Below, piece after piece: positions 13,593-26,180 of a stretch of 64,000 nt of DNA. The DNA comes from Dasypus novemcinctus. Taxonomy: Eukaryota; Chordata; Mammalia; Cingulata; Dasypodidae. The position numbers and the translations under genes were made by a program. Each line of letters opens with the position of its first letter. Within the stretch, counting starts at the first letter, position 1. The notes below the pieces were generated by a model. The model was not told the origin of the DNA and made no database searches. It saw only the letters and a list, made by a program, of their open reading frames with translations. The stretch is taken from NCBI RefSeq assembly GCF_030445035.2, contig NC_080696.1, positions 24,875,661 to 24,939,660 of the forward strand. Direction: 5' to 3'.

Positions 13593-14590
13593 ATTATATC
13601 TGAGGAAGGAGCAGTAAAGGCTAGAGGGCTGCCTGGTTTTCATCCCTTGGCAAGGAAAACGTACCCCCCCCCCCCCCACTGAGTAGATGTGAAAGGAAAA
13701 TAGGTGACAAAGATGTTTCATTCTGATCATATCCAGGTGTCACCCTTGCTCAACACATTGATCAAAACTTGTGCTTCCTGTTCATTCATTCTCTAGATTT
13801 TTATATCTGACTGCCTTGTGTTCCAAACGTGATCCTCAGATTTTTTTCATTTAGCGCAATAGCGAACATGTCAGGGGGGTTAACACATACTGGGGCAAGC
13901 ACAGAATTTGAAATTTGGTACATCTGGGAAAAATAGGATGGGGTATAACCCAAATTCTGCCACAGTGTGAACTTGAACAAGTTATTTTACCAAGATGGGC
14001 TTTGTGTCTCATTTCTACAATGAAGGTGTTGGCCAATCTCTAAAAATCCTTTGAACATTGACATTTGTAGTCAATAAAAAATCCCTAGACTGATACCAGC
14101 CTCAGTTTGCACTGAGTACAACTTCTATTATTACCTTTGGTTCCATGTTGCTTATTAGAAAGAGGAGTCAACCCATTGAATTCCCACGAAATGTGGTCAT
14201 TCCAAGACATTAAATGCAATCTAGCTGTTTTCAGAGGAGTTGTTTTAGTTTGCCGATGAAAAGTATCTGAAATGGGTTGACTTTTCTAAAGTTTTTTTTT
14301 TAAAGCAATATGTTGACAGGCAAATATCTAAAGTGTAATATACAGCAACCAGGGGTTTAAACATTTGAGGAAAAAAACCACATGGAAAGTACTTACATGG
14401 ACCAATTTCTTTATACAAATGCTAGCACATAAAACAAAACAAAACAAAAAAACAAATCAGTGTTACTGTCAAGATATAAACCTAGTAGAACAAATAAAAT
14501 CTCAAAAGGTACAAAGAACACATGGTTATAAGAAATTATAATGTAAATTGCTGTATATAACCTGGCCCAAGGAAAATACAAAATTTTTCA
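13593..14590. other. Intergenic, no gene; contains a C tract
   Basis: Mostly unique-looking AT-rich DNA. A mononucleotide C run lies at about 13663-13677. No RNA gene or coding exon is supported. Confidence 0.5.
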
Positions 14591-14604
14591 GTTAGAGGTA
14601 TTTT

Positions 14605-15468
14605 TTTTATTTTATTGACTTTGTAATAATATTACATTAAAAATATATATGTGAGGTCCCATTCAACTCCACCCCCCCACCCCACCTCTTCCCCCCCCCC
14701 CCCCCCCCAGCAACACTCCTCCCATCATCATGACACATCCATTGGATTTGGTAAGTACATCTTTGGGCACCTCTGCACCTCATAGTGAATGGTCCACATC
14801 ATGGCCCATACTCTCCCCCATTCCATCCAGTGGGCCCTGTGAGGATATACAATGTCCGGTGATTGCCTCTGAAGCACCATCCAGGGCAGCTCCATGTCCC
14901 AAAGATGCCTCCACCTCTCATCTCTTCCTGCCTTTCCCCATACCCATCAGCCACCATGTCCACTTTTCCCAATCCAATGCCACCTCTTCTATGTGGACAT
15001 TGGATTGGTTGTGTCCATTGCACCTCTATGTCAAGAGGAGGCTCAGATTCCACATGGATGCTGGATGCAATCCTCCCACTTTCAGTTGTAATCACTCTAG
15101 GCTCCATGGTGTGGTGGTTGTCCTTCTTCAACTCCATCTTAGCTGAGTGTGGTAAGTCCAATAAAACAGATTGTAGGTGCTGGAGTCTGTTGAGGCTCAG
15201 GACCTGGCTATCACATTGTCAGTCCAGAGATTCAAATCCCCTAAATATATCTTAAACCCCAACATTAACTGCACCTCCAGCACATTAGCATGAAAGTCTT
15301 ATGAAGGGAGATCCCATCTGAGTCCAGATTCATCACACATAAACACCATTTCCAAAGAGGGGCCATCTGACCTGGTAGTTAACCCCATCGGCCATGACCA
15401 TAACTCCCATGGGTCTCTTTAGCCCTCAAAGGAACCAATATCTGGGGGTTGTATCTGCTTTATCTGTT
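14605..15468 (-). mobile_element. 5'-truncated L1 insertion (3' UTR only)
   Basis: 864 bp of L1 3' UTR, antisense, with its T-rich tail complement at the left and a C-rich tract at about 14669-14708. The 14-bp TSD gttagaggtatttt is perfect at 14591-14604 and 15469-15482. It aligns with 42165-43030, 39100-40030 and (inverted) 19829-21097. Open frames on both strands here belong to the UTR and are not genes. Confidence 0.93.
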
Positions 15469-15716
15469 GTTAGAGGTATTTTAACATGAATTAGATATAT
15501 AATCTAAATGTAGAAATTTTTAGTAACATTGAACTTTAAGCCAGTGCTACCCATTGTAATTCCCATTTTTATTTTTTCAAAAAGCTGCAAATCTGCTTTT
15601 GCTTGACTCATGAGAAGTATCTAAGGCCCAAGTTCTTACAAGCATCATTCATTCTTTTAAGGATGACAATTTTACATTAAAACACAATAAAAATAATTTT
15701 TGAAAATCTGATTATT

Positions 15717-16058
15717 TTTAAGATTTATTTCTTCCTACCCACCCCTCTCATTGTTTCGCACTCGCTGTCTGCTTTCTATGTTCATTTGCTGTGTGTTCTC
15801 GTGTCTACTTGTCTTCTCTCCAGGCAGCACCAGGAACCGATCCTGGTAACTTCCAGAGTAGGAGAGAGGGGCTCAATTTCCTGCGCCACCTCAGCTCCCT
15901 GGTCTACTGCATCTCTTATTGTTGCATCATCTTGCTGTGCCAGCTCTCCACATGAGCCAGCTCGCCTTCACCAGGAGGCCCCAGGAATCGAACCCTGGAC
16001 CGCCTATACCTAGGCTGACACAGATGGGAGCCCAATCACTTGAGCCATATCCGCTTCC
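15717..16058 (-). mobile_element. Armadillo tRNA-derived SINE, antisense
   Basis: Begins 'aagatttatttcttcc', contains 'gctgtctgctttctatgttc' and ends with the antisense head 'gagccatatccgcttccc'. Diverged; boundaries are approximate and no clear TSD was found. Confidence 0.8.
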
Positions 16059-16129
16059 CTATATTTAGTCTTTAAAAGATACTTTAACCGGACAATGGTA
16101 CTCAATGTAGCCCTAAAGGGAGAGCTCAA

Positions 16130-16395
16130 GTTCTTATAAACAAAGAAAATCAGAAATGGATGTAGAACCCAGAATACAGCAGAAATCAGAGCAGCAGACA
16201 CAAGAAGACTGAGATTGCCATGTGATGGAGGATTGCTGGGATGCTATAGACTTTGAGAGAAAGCAAGCCCTACCATTACCTTGATATTGAACTTCTAGCA
16301 CCCCAAACTGTGAGATAGTACACTCCTGTTGTTTAAGACAACCAGTTTGTGGTATTTGTCAAAGCACCCTTGGTCAACTAAAACACCTCTACCCT
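16130..16395 (+). mobile_element. Possible MLT-type (ERVL-MaLR) LTR fragment
   Basis: Contains 'caaactgtgagatag' and 'tcctgttgtttaagacaacc' then 'agtttgtggtatttgtc', a string of motifs I associate with the 3' part of mammalian MaLR LTRs. The left limit is uncertain. Confidence 0.5.
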
Positions 16396-16559
16396 CCAGT
16401 CAGGAGACTAATTCTTCTCTAGGAAACTGGACCAACCTAGACAAAAGACTTCAGACACTGAACTCAGGGGTTCCCCAATTAACAGCCCACCCAGATCACC
16501 CTACAGAGAAGTAATCTGTGGGTTGACATGCCCCATCCACTTGTGCAGTTTCCTCTTTT

Positions 16560-16953
16560 TTTTTTTTTTTAAGATTTATTTATTTATTTTAATCCACACT
16601 CCCCCCCCCCCCCCCCTTGTCTGTTTTCTGTCTATTTGCTGTGCCTTGTTTCTTTGTCCACTTCTGTTGTCCTCAGCAGCACCGGAAGTATGGGCGGCGC
16701 CATTCCTGGGCAGGCTGCACTTTCTTTCGCGCTGGGCGGCTCTCCTTACGGGGCGCACTCCTTGCGCGTGGGGCTCCCCTACACAGGGGCCCACGCAGGG
16801 GACACCCCTGCGTGGCAAGGCAAGGCACTCCTTGCGCGCATCAGCACTGCACATGGGCCAGCTCCACACGGGTCAAGGAGGCCCGGGGTTTGAACCGCGG
16901 AACTCCCATGTGGTAGACGGACGCCCTAACCACCTGGGCCAAGTCTGTTTCCC
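16560..16953 (-). mobile_element. Armadillo tRNA-derived SINE (DAS type), full length, antisense
   Basis: Poly-T, 'aagatttatttatttatttt', C tract, 'ttgctgtgccttgtttcttt', the GC-rich body with 'cctgggcaggctgcactttc', and the head ending 'ccacctgggccaagtctg'. Approximate TSD: cagtttcctctttt at 16546 and cagtttccttttaa at 16954. Many CpGs survive, so it is fairly young. Confidence 0.95.
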
Positions 16954-17139
16954 CAGTTTCCTTTTAATCACAAGCAGACCAGGGCTCTGTCACTGGACTA
17001 ACCTTCCACACAGGAATAAAGTCAACAGAACAATCACCTTTATTAAGGAGAGACCTACAAGGATGATGTCTGGTTGAGATTGAATGAGACCATAAAGATC
17101 TATGTTCCTAATAAGAATGTAACATGTATGTTCCTTGAC

Positions 17140-17659
17140 TAAAGGTTAAGAATTAAATAATTATGATTATAAATCATTATATAAATGCCTTTATGCTGTA
17201 AAATAGCAAAGGTTAATATCTGAAATTACTGAAGCTGGCAAGAGTGGTCCCACCTGTTTATGGTTACTCTAGACTTAACCTCACCCTTGTGTATATTTAG
17301 TTAGGATGGTAATCACCCCACCCTCCTGTTTAATATCCATATGGAAAACCTTGTGATTATCTCTACTTTGTACTTTCCTATCCCAGAACCTTGATCCCTG
17401 AAAATGATTGTAACTTTGTAACGTCCCCTGGTTTGGGGTCCACACCCAGCTTGTTCAACTTATTAATGAAGGAACCTATGTCCAGCTCCACACCAATTAT
17501 TCGTTAGCACCTTGTTATAAAATACTAGAATTTCTACAGATCAGGGAGGCAGTTTTTGGGCTGCACAATCAAACTTTTTCTGTCTTTGAAACCCCGGAGT
17601 CTCAGGAGTTGGTTTTAAAGACCCACTGGGAAAAAAGAACCTGCTTTTGCTTAGTATCA
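17140..17659 (+). mobile_element. LTR of an ERV1-like retrovirus (solo copy)
   Basis: About 520 bp, alignable with the LTR at 34024-34624: shared 'ggttaagaat', 'gtaaaata.caaaggttaat', 'aaatactagaatttct', 'agaacctgcttttgctt', and the same end GTATCA. No primer-binding site follows, unlike at 34628. The flanking bases do not form an obvious TSD, so it may be the 3' LTR of a rearranged copy; a possible internal remnant precedes it (16954-17139). Confidence 0.75.
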
Positions 17660-18119
17660 GATGGATTAAACAGAAGCTTCAAGATTCTTAAATCATCTGA
17701 GCTAGAGTTTTGGTTTTCTATATACTGCAATGCAGAAATACAAAATCTGCCTGAATTTGAGGGTTCTATGTAGGCATACATATTTATATGCACAGATACC
17801 CAGGAAACTTTTTAACAGCAGTGGCTTTTAGGGGAGGTTGTGGGTCTCTGGGGAAAATAAGGCTTTTTACTATTCACCTTTTTTTTTTTTTTGACTTGTG
17901 TATCAAAATGAAATTATGTTTCATTTTCAAAAAAGAATGGAAGGAAATTATCAGAGCATCATATATAGCAAAGGTAAATAGTTTTATAAAACTAGTTTCA
18001 AATATACATGTTAAAATGTATTTAATACACATGTATTAATTAGTATATTTACTATAAAAGATGTTCCTTCAGTACTCAACTACTTGCCTCCACTTTATCA
18101 TAGATTTTGCCCATGTAGG
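17660..18119. other. Intergenic, no recognised feature
   Basis: AT-rich, unique-looking sequence with a T run at about 17880-17893. No gene supported. Confidence 0.5.
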
Positions 18120-18560
18120 CATCAGCTCACTATAGCACTACTGCAACTCTAGCAATGGAAGAAATTGTATCACTGATGAGGAGACAGTGGCCGTGGGAGT
18201 TGCTGAGGGCAGGGAGAGGGAAGAGGTGTGATATGGGGGCATTTTTGGGACTTGGATTTGTCCTGAATGATACTGCACGGACAGAAGCAGGACATTATAT
18301 ATCCTGCCATAACCCACTGAATGTACTGGGGGACAGTGTAAACTATAATCCATGCGGTATAGCAGTGCCCCATAATGTATTCATCAAATGCAATGAATGT
18401 GCCCCACTGATGAAAGACGTTGAAGTGGGAGGAGCGGGGAGGGGCCGGGAGTGGGGTATATGGGAACCACTTATAATTTTTAATGTAACTTTTTGTGTGA
18501 TCTATGTATCTTTAAAAAAAAAGAATAAAAAAAGAAGAAACAAGAAAAAGAAAAAAAATT
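18120..18560 (+). mobile_element. L1 3' end, second subfamily, sense
   Basis: Aligns in inverted orientation with 38563-39085: 'ctctagcaatggaag', 'gacattatatatcctgcc', 'aacccactgaatg'. It ends in an A-rich tail (18510-18560). This 3' UTR differs from the subfamily at 14605, 19829, 39100 and 42165. Left limit approximate. Confidence 0.8.
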
Positions 18561-19816
18561 TTTACTGGGTTGTGATGAGAAATAATTCTTATTGTGGGCT
18601 GCAAAGAAATTTTGAAGTGCTAAACCAAGTACGTCTTTAAGTGTAAACTTTCTTATATTGCTTACTGAGCATCCACTGGGTCCTAGGCACCATGAGAACT
18701 GTTTGTGTGACAGTGAGTGGATGTGGACATGGCACTGGACCACGTGAATCCTTTGTCAGTATTTTAAGTGAGGCTTCCCCTCAAATCTCCTTTAGACTTA
18801 CCAATGTGACTATAGGTTTGGGATAGCCACTGGTCAATTCAGAATTTAGGGCTTTGTATGACTATGCTTCAGTGGGGAAACTACGAGAAAAGATGACAAG
18901 GTATTATTGCTATAGCATTTTTTTACTTGTAAAGGTTCTAAAATAAATTATATTAATAAAACCATTATCTTCTGTAACATCCCACTCAGACGGTAGAAAG
19001 CCATAAAATTTTTCCTTAAGAAAGGATGCAAATGGAATGTAATACTGCATTACTGCAGTATACAGAATACAAACTGCAAAGACAAGGCCATTTAATTATT
19101 TCATTTTTTTCCCTAGATCACTTTTGCTAAAGAACTACTTACATGATATGCTGGCGCTATCTTGTTGAGATTTCCATCATGATCTAGAAGTTCTGAACCT
19201 TTACCATTTAGTGTAATAAATATGAAGCCTCTTACACCCATCCTGTGGGTCTGCTAAAACGACAACCGCTCAGCATTAAACATCAATCTATTAGAGAAAC
19301 TATGTCCATAATTTTTTTTTTCCAAAACCCTCCAATTGGACATTTTAAATAGCTAAATTATAATCAAGGTCATGTGGGCACACCTGTATCCTGTGCAAAT
19401 GTTCAGCTTCACAGCAACAGCATTCTGGAATAATCAAGCACACAATCACATTTTGAAAAATCAAGAGTGAGAAATAAACCTAACAGGTCATTCACACAAT
19501 GGCAGAGAAACCAATTCTGGGTGACAGACAGAAAATGACTGGCTAAACAGATAGGATCACAGATTGGAATAATCTAATTTCATTCTCTGAGTATCTATCT
19601 TAAAGGAATCACAGCTATTACATATTCCAACATACAGTTAAATATTTTACACTAGTATTAATAGTTTCTTATACAAAGATTTTAAAAATCAAAATACCCA
19701 CCCAAATTATAGTTTTTTTCCTTAATTAACCGTTTTACTCCAACTATGGCTAAAGAATCAGGAGACTGTCTACCCTGATGATCTGGAGAGAAAGGAACAC
19801 TTTCTGGTTACAAAAT
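18561..19816. other. Intergenic, no recognised feature
   Basis: AT-rich DNA with no supported gene, RNA or repeat. Confidence 0.5.
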
Positions 19817-19828
19817 GCCCTGTTATGG

Positions 19829-21097
19829 CTATGCTTTTGAGCCTATACACCTGCAATAAGAATAAGGCCTAGAGTAGCACTGTGCCTGGGAGTTTCCTCC
19901 TGATAGCCTTCATGTTACTCAAATGTGGCCACTCTCACAGCCAAACTCAGCATGTAGATGCAGTGCATTCCCCCCAGCGTGGGACATGACACCCGGGGAT
20001 GAGCCTCCCTGGCACCAAGGGATCACTACCACATACCAGCTGAAGATGCAACTAGAAAATGACCTTAAAGGTTCAACATGGACCAGCAGAATATCCCTGT
20101 CTACATATAATAACAGGAGTTAAAAATGCTGTTTGACCTAATGTAAGGGGGAAATGGAAAGGAGAAATGAGATTATAAGGCTATGAGTCTCTAAAAAAAG
20201 AGTCTGGAGGTTGTCAGAAGGAATGCCCTTATGCACAACTGAGCAGTCTAAGAGACAGATAAAGTGGATACAACCCCAGGTATTGGTTCTTTTGAGGAAT
20301 AAAGAGACCCACGGGTTCTATGGTCATGGCAGATAGGGTTCATTGCCTTGGCAGATGGCCCTTCTTTGGAGCTGGTGTTTCTGCGTGATGGAATTGGACT
20401 CAGAGGGGATCTCTTTTCACAAGACTTGCATGCTACTTTATTGGAATTGTAGTTGGTGCTGGGGTTTAAGATATATTTAGGGGATTTGAATCTCTGGACT
20501 GATAATATGACACCCAGGCCCAGAGCCTCAACAAGACTTCAGCTCCTACACTTTGATTTATTGGACTTATCCCACTCAGCTAACATGGAGTTGAAGAAGG
20601 TCAACCACCACACCATAGAGCCTAGAGTGTCTACAACTGAAAGCAGGAGGAGTGCATCCAGTATCCATGTGGAATCTAAGCCCCCACTTGACATAGATGT
20701 GCAATGGACACAACCAATCCAATGTCCACAGAAAAAATGTGGAATGGGTATGGGAAGGGTAGCCATGGTGGCTGCTGGGTTTGGGGAATGGGAGGAAGAG
20801 ATGAGATGTAGAGGCGTTTTCGGGACGTGGAGTTGTCCTGGGTGGTGCTTCATGGACAATTATGGGACATTGTAGATCCCCCCAGGGCCCACTGGATGGA
20901 ACGTGGGAAAGTGTGGGCTATGATGTGGACCATTGACTATGGGGTGCAGTGATGCTCAGAGATGTACTTACCAGGTGCAATGGATGTGTCACGATGATGG
21001 GAGAGAGTGTTGCTGTGGGGGGTGGGGGGGGTGGGGGCAGTGGGGACCTCATATTTTTTGAATGTAATTTTTAAAAATAAATAATTAAAAAAAAAAA
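19829..21097 (+). mobile_element. 5'-truncated L1 insertion (3' UTR only), sense
   Basis: 1269 bp of L1 3' UTR with an A-rich tail, flanked by the perfect 12-bp TSD gccctgttatgg (19817-19828 and 21098-21109). It is the sense counterpart of 42165-43440. Long frames here (20453-20875 plus, 20539-20859 minus) are UTR sequence; see the rejected list. Confidence 0.93.
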
Positions 21098-21109
21098 GCC
21101 CTGTTATGG

Positions 21110-22213
21110 AGCCACTGTTAAGCTCGATGTGAAACCTGAATTTGATAGAGCAATTTGTGAAACACTGATGTATTTCTAAAAATGTGAGAAACATGAGATT
21201 TAATTCAAATGGGAAATCTAAGAAGACTCACTCAAGTATTAAAATGGCAGCCAGGAAACGCTTCATAATTTTCTATTAGTTTTCATCATATGGGTGAATA
21301 TATTCAGTCAATAGAGAACAGACTGGGCAAGTCTGCTAATTAGGGACTGACAGAAAGAAAATAACTTCTGGTGTCAAATGGCTTATACTTATGCCAGCAA
21401 GACAGTCTAGTCTTTTTCAACCATATTGTGTCCCTGGGAAAAGAAAGTAAAATTACTTCCATAAGAGTTTAAGACCATCAGGAGGCTCACTCTGAAAAGA
21501 TATCAAAATATCATGGAATAGCTGTTAAGTTTTCCAAAATGAATAAGCTATTATTAACAGCTTATTTTACTGGAGAAATCTATTTGTCATGTACACACCA
21601 CAAAAACAGGGGGACACACATACGTAGAAAAATACAGTCATAATGGGGTAGAATACAAAGTAGACAAAAATATTGTTTACATGTTAAAAAGAAAAATATA
21701 CAAATTTAACTATGAAATATCTTTACTTGCATTTAACTTAGGACTTACTTCATATTAACTGAATCAGTTGCTTTAACAACTATTAAATGTGTTTTAGAAT
21801 ATCTATTTTAAAAACAAACTATTTTTAAGACAGAATATTAAAGCATTAAAGCCTATATTTGTGCAGCCATCTGCAAGCTATCCTGCTTGGTATTTTTATG
21901 GAATGGAACCAAAATACTAAACATTTTAATGAAATTATTTAAAAAAATCTCAAGTCACAGAGAAACAGAATATTCAAGTTTTCTGAACTACATTAATAAA
22001 AGCAATTTACATTAATACAATCTGGATTTGCAAATATAAATATCATTCAATGGTTGGTTGTCAAAAGTTAAAAGCAAGGGGGTTTAGAGGACCCTCACAA
22101 TAATGGCCATCAAATCATAATATGTATCTCAGAATTGGGCCATAGTATATGGAATACCTTAATTTTTCTTAGTTCGAATCTTGTAATTCTACTCCAAAAT
22201 TCTTTTAGGTACT
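21110..22213 (-). other. NANP 3' UTR and downstream flank
   Basis: AT-rich sequence directly downstream of the NANP stop codon, free of clear repeats up to the L1 TSD at 21109. I expect part of it to be the 3' UTR. No canonical AATAAA was noticed on the minus strand by eye; an ATTAAA lies near 21925. The exact mRNA end cannot be set from sequence. Confidence 0.5.
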
Positions 22214-22870
22214 TTAGGCTGACATATTGACTTTGGAATCTATACTTTGTAAGACAGCAGGTAACTCTAACACAGAAGAAACTATATAATGGGGCACAGG
22301 GGATGAGTTCTGTGGTGCTATTCCAATTTTGTTTATCCAGACTGTTGCTCTCAGCCCTGCGTTGAGGCCTCCTTGTATATCAGTTTCCAGAGTGTCACCA
22401 ACCATCACACAGTCATCAGGCTGAACTCTGAGGAGATCACAGCAGTAATAAAATATGGAAGGTGCTGGTTTCTCCTCTTTCTGTTCCCCACCTACAACAA
22501 TAGCATCAAAATAGGACTGACAGGCACAAGCCTCAATCTTCTCCCTCTGGGTCTGTCTGTCTCCATTCGTTAACAAAAGTAGGCGGACCTCCTTTCGAAG
22601 GTCAGTGAGCATTGCTTTGACATCTTCTGCTAGTGTCATATGCTGTAAGCGTGTAGATTTCCATAAGAAATAACATTCTTCAGCCAATTTCCTATTGGCT
22701 GAACCACCTTTTGTTTCCTGGATCGTTTCTTCCCAATGTGAAATCCTTAGGTCAGTAATGCATGTCTTGGAGGGATCAAAGCATTCACTGCTGAGTTTAA
22801 CTTGAACTTTATCACAGATAACTTCAGCCTCTTCTTTGTAATGGTATTTTGACTGTAAGAGCTTTATCAC
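22214..22870 (-). CDS. NANP: NANP exon 2: N-acylneuraminate-9-phosphatase, residues 31-248
   Basis: NANP removes the 9-phosphate from N-acetylneuraminate-9-phosphate, the last step making free sialic acid in the cytosol. This exon encodes 218 residues ending in TAA (22214-22216). It starts with GTG (Val31) directly after the acceptor 'ctttatttag', in phase 0 with exon 1. Together the exons give 248 residues, the length of human NANP as I recall it. HAD-family motifs are intact: motif II LLTNGD (Thr131, Asn132), the motif III lysine in EEKPAPSIF (Lys164), and motif IV MVGDTLETD (Asp189, Asp194). The cap segment carries NRKLAEECYFLWKSTRLQH. There are no internal stops, so the gene looks functional. 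It is the terminal coding exon of a two-exon gene; the intron before it is 6215 bp and holds a SINE and old L1 pieces. Confidence 0.97.
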   Translation of the reverse strand: MIKLLQSKYHYKEEAEVICDKVQVKLSSECFDPSKTCITDLRISHWEETIQETKGGSANRKLAEECYFLWKSTRLQHMTLAEDVKAMLTDLRKEVRLLLLTNGDRQTQREKIEACACQSYFDAIVVGGEQKEEKPAPSIFYYCCDLLRVQPDDCVMVGDTLETDIQGGLNAGLRATVWINKIGIAPQNSSPVPHYIVSSVLELPAVLQSIDSKVNMSA

Positions 22871-23944
22871 CTAAATAAAGGACAATAATTCCATTAACAC
22901 ACTTTAGTCTTTAATAGTCACACCTTGAGAAACTGTGATCCTATAAACCTAGAGCAGAAGGTTGTTGAGAGATTCTGACTTAATTCCTCTGCTTTAAGGC
23001 TGATCTATTATTCCAGTTTTTCTGGAAGGACTAGCCTTGTTTTTAAAGAATAGCAGAGTGAAGATTCCCCCCATCTCTCTAGACAGCTTGTTTTATCAAT
23101 TCCTAGTTCAGAAGATTCTTTGTATATACCTAATAAAAATCCTTCTTGTGGCTGTTTTAAGTCCACTATCTTTCATTCTGGCCATGAAGATGTGAAAATA
23201 AAACTTATATTTTGTAAAACAGTTTCAATTTCTGACAACCATTATTTAGATTCTTTCCAGAAAAAAAAAAATTATACTAGTTGATCGAACCCTTTTTCAT
23301 CTACCATCATTTTATAAATTGAAGGTCTAAATTGACCACTATATAAAATGGGACCCAATTATGTACAGAATCAAGCATGTATTGTGAGTTTCAGAGGTTC
23401 AATGATCTAGTGCTTCTTCCAAACCTGATTTTTCTGATAAAAAATTGCCAGTAGTTTCCAGTAATCTTTGTTATATGGATTCTGAATCCCTCATCAGAAT
23501 AAGGCACTTCCTCTCTCAAGTTCCCACAGCTCTTTATCTTGGCTTTTTTTTTTTTTTTCCCTAACATTACTTTTATCCATTTGACCCATCAACAAACAAG
23601 GGATCCCAATTAGGCCAATATTGTGTCAAAAGCTCCCAAACATTTTTTCTCTAACCTTTTCTGCAACTCTGCAAGGGAGTTCCCTTTCAGAGATGAGGAA
23701 AGAGAAATTCAGAATTGTTAAGTAACTTGCCCAAAGCCAGATAAAAACTACCTAAGTGTTGGATTTGACTTCATACCTGCCTACTTCCAAAGCTCACATG
23801 CCTGCCTACTTCCAAAGCTCACATGCGTGACTTTACATTACTGTATTAGGTGCTGGAGATTTCAATTCCTTGTTCTTAGGGCAAAGAAGTAGGTATGCAA
23901 TCACCAGAAAATGTTGGATTGACTGCCCTGACAATTGTGTTAAC
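22871..23944 (-). other. NANP intron 1, 3' part, no recognised feature
   Basis: Intron sequence next to the exon 2 acceptor. A 27-bp direct repeat, 'gcctgcctacttccaaagct' and its neighbours, occurs in tandem at about 23778-23830. No other feature is seen. Confidence 0.5.
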
Positions 23945-23956
23945 AAGGACTGTAGA

Positions 23957-24333
23957 GGGAAACGGACTTGGCCCAGTGGTTAGGGCGTCTGTCTACCACA
24001 TGGGAGGTCCACGGTTCAAACCCTGGGCCTCCTTGACCCGTGTGGAGCTGGCCCATGCCCAGTGCTGATGCATGCAAGGAGTGCCCTGCCACGCAGAGTT
24101 GTCTCCTGCGTAGGGGAGCCCCACGCGCAAGGAGTGCACCCCTAAGGAGAGCCCCCAGCGTGAAAGAAAGTGCAGCCTGCCCAGGAATGGCGCCGCCCAC
24201 ACTTGACGTGCCACTGACGACAACAGAAGCGGACAAAGAAACAAAGACAACAAGACGCAGCAAACAGACACAGAGAACAAGACAACCGGGGGATGGGGAG
24301 GAATTAAATAAATAAATAAATCTTTAAAAAAAG
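23957..24333 (+). mobile_element. Armadillo tRNA-derived SINE (DAS type), full length, sense
   Basis: Starts 'gggaaacggacttggcccag', has the B box 'ggttcaaaccc' of the tRNA-derived promoter, a GC-rich body and the tail 'aaataaataaataaatcttt'. The perfect 12-bp TSD aaggactgtaga is at 23945-23956 and 24334-24345. It lies in NANP intron 1, antisense to the gene, and it is the best reference copy in the window. Confidence 0.97.
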
Positions 24334-24779
24334 AAGGACTGTAGAAATAAAATGGAAGGAGTCATTCCATAGGGTAAGAAAGTTTTAAAGCAGCATAAAG
24401 ATATAAATACCAATATTATTGTATTATATTGTTGGTATGTAACTGCACTTCTTATTTCCTACAGGTGATAAAATAAAAACACATAAAAGTAATGATAAAC
24501 CTTGGTTCTGGGACATAAAATGTACAAAAATATAAGTGGTAACAAGTCCAAAAAAAATGGTGGGGGGACAGAGAAGTATAGGAAAAATATGTTTGCATGA
24601 TATTGAAGTTAAGTTGGTATCAAACCAAATATAATTGTTCTATACATAGGATGTTAAATTTTAACACAAGGTAATCGCAAGGAAAACAGATGAAAACTAT
24701 ATCCAGACAGAAATGAGAAGGCACTCAATATGATACAATACAAGGAGGCAAATAAATATAAAAGTAGGCTTTAATGAAA

Positions 24780-26180
24780 GAGGGAGGGACAAAAATGGCT
24801 TAAGACTTAAAAGGCTAACCAGCAAAATGGCAGAAGAACTGTATTATCAGTAGTGACTTTAAATGTAAATGGATTAAATTCTCCAGTCAATAGGCAGAAA
24901 CTGACAGAATGGATAAAAAAGCATGACCCAACTATATGCTATATGTTATATATTTAGGATTCTTGAGTGCACATGTATCATTCTCCAGGATAGACCATAT
25001 GTTGGGTCACAAAACAAATCTCAATAAATTAAAAAAACACTGGAACCATACAATGTATATTCTGACCACAATAGAATGAATTCGGAAATCAGTAAGAAGA
25101 GGGAGAAATGCCAAGTTAATATGTGGAAATTAAATAACATACTCTTAAACAACGAATGGGTGAAAGAGGAAATCTGAAGCAAAATTAGGATATTCTGAGG
25201 TGAGTGAAAATGAAAATAAAACATACCAAAACTAATGGGATGCAGCAAAAGTAATTCTGAGACGGAAACTTATAACTCTAAATGCTTACATTAAAAAAGA
25301 AAACCTCAAACTAATATAGGCTATATGCAAATAATTAAACCTCTCTCAACTTCTACAACAAAACCAGAAACCTAACCTCAAAACTGGAAGAACCAGAATA
25401 AGAAAAGCAAACCAAACCTAAAGAAAACAGAAGGAAGGAAACATTAGAGTAGAGAACTAAAAGCAGAGGCTCAAACAGATATCTGCAAACCTATGTTCAG
25501 AGCAGCATGATTCACAACTGCCAAGATATTAATAGAAGTAACCCAAGTGTCTATCACTGATGAATGGATAAGTAAAATGAGGTATATACATACAATGGAA
25601 TATTTTTCAACCATAAAAAGGAATAAAGTCCTGATACATGTGACAACATGGATTAACCCTGAAGATATTATGTTGAGTGAAATAAACCTGATGGTAAAGG
25701 ACAAATACTGTCTAATCTCACAGATTTGAAACAATTAGAATAGGCAAACTCAGAGTCAGAATTAGAATATAAATTATCAGGGAACAGAGTGGGGATAAGG
25801 AATGGGAAGTTAAGGCTTAAAACACAGAGTTCCTATTTGGAATGATAAAAATGTTTTGGTAATGGATGACAGTGATGATAGCAAAACATTGTGAACTCAA
25901 TTAATGGCACTAAAATATCTGAATGTGACTAAAAGGGGAAATGTTAGACTGTATATATGGTAATAGAAGTTAAAAAAAATCCATGCAAATTCACTACGCA
26001 AACAGTGAATCCTAGTTAAACCATGAACTTTAATAGTATAATTTTAAAAACGTGCTATTATCAATAGTAACAAATGTTCCACACCAATGCAATATGTTGT
26101 TGGTAGGGTGGTGTATAAGAATCCTGTATTTTATGCATGATTGTTCTGTAAAACCATCTCATCTCTAAAAAAAGAAAAAA
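24780..26180 (+). mobile_element. Degraded L1 pieces in NANP intron 1, sense
   Basis: ORF1-ORF2 junction and early ORF2 resemblance near 24840-25200 ('gtaaatggattaaattctcc'), then an ORF2 3'-end block at 25480-25730 whose frame at 25547-25729 reads RYIHTMEYFSTIKRNK, matching the C-terminal L1 ORF2 motif [10 protein letters not shown] seen at 44739. An A-rich end lies at about 26165. Large parts are missing and frames are broken. It is antisense to NANP. Confidence 0.75.
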
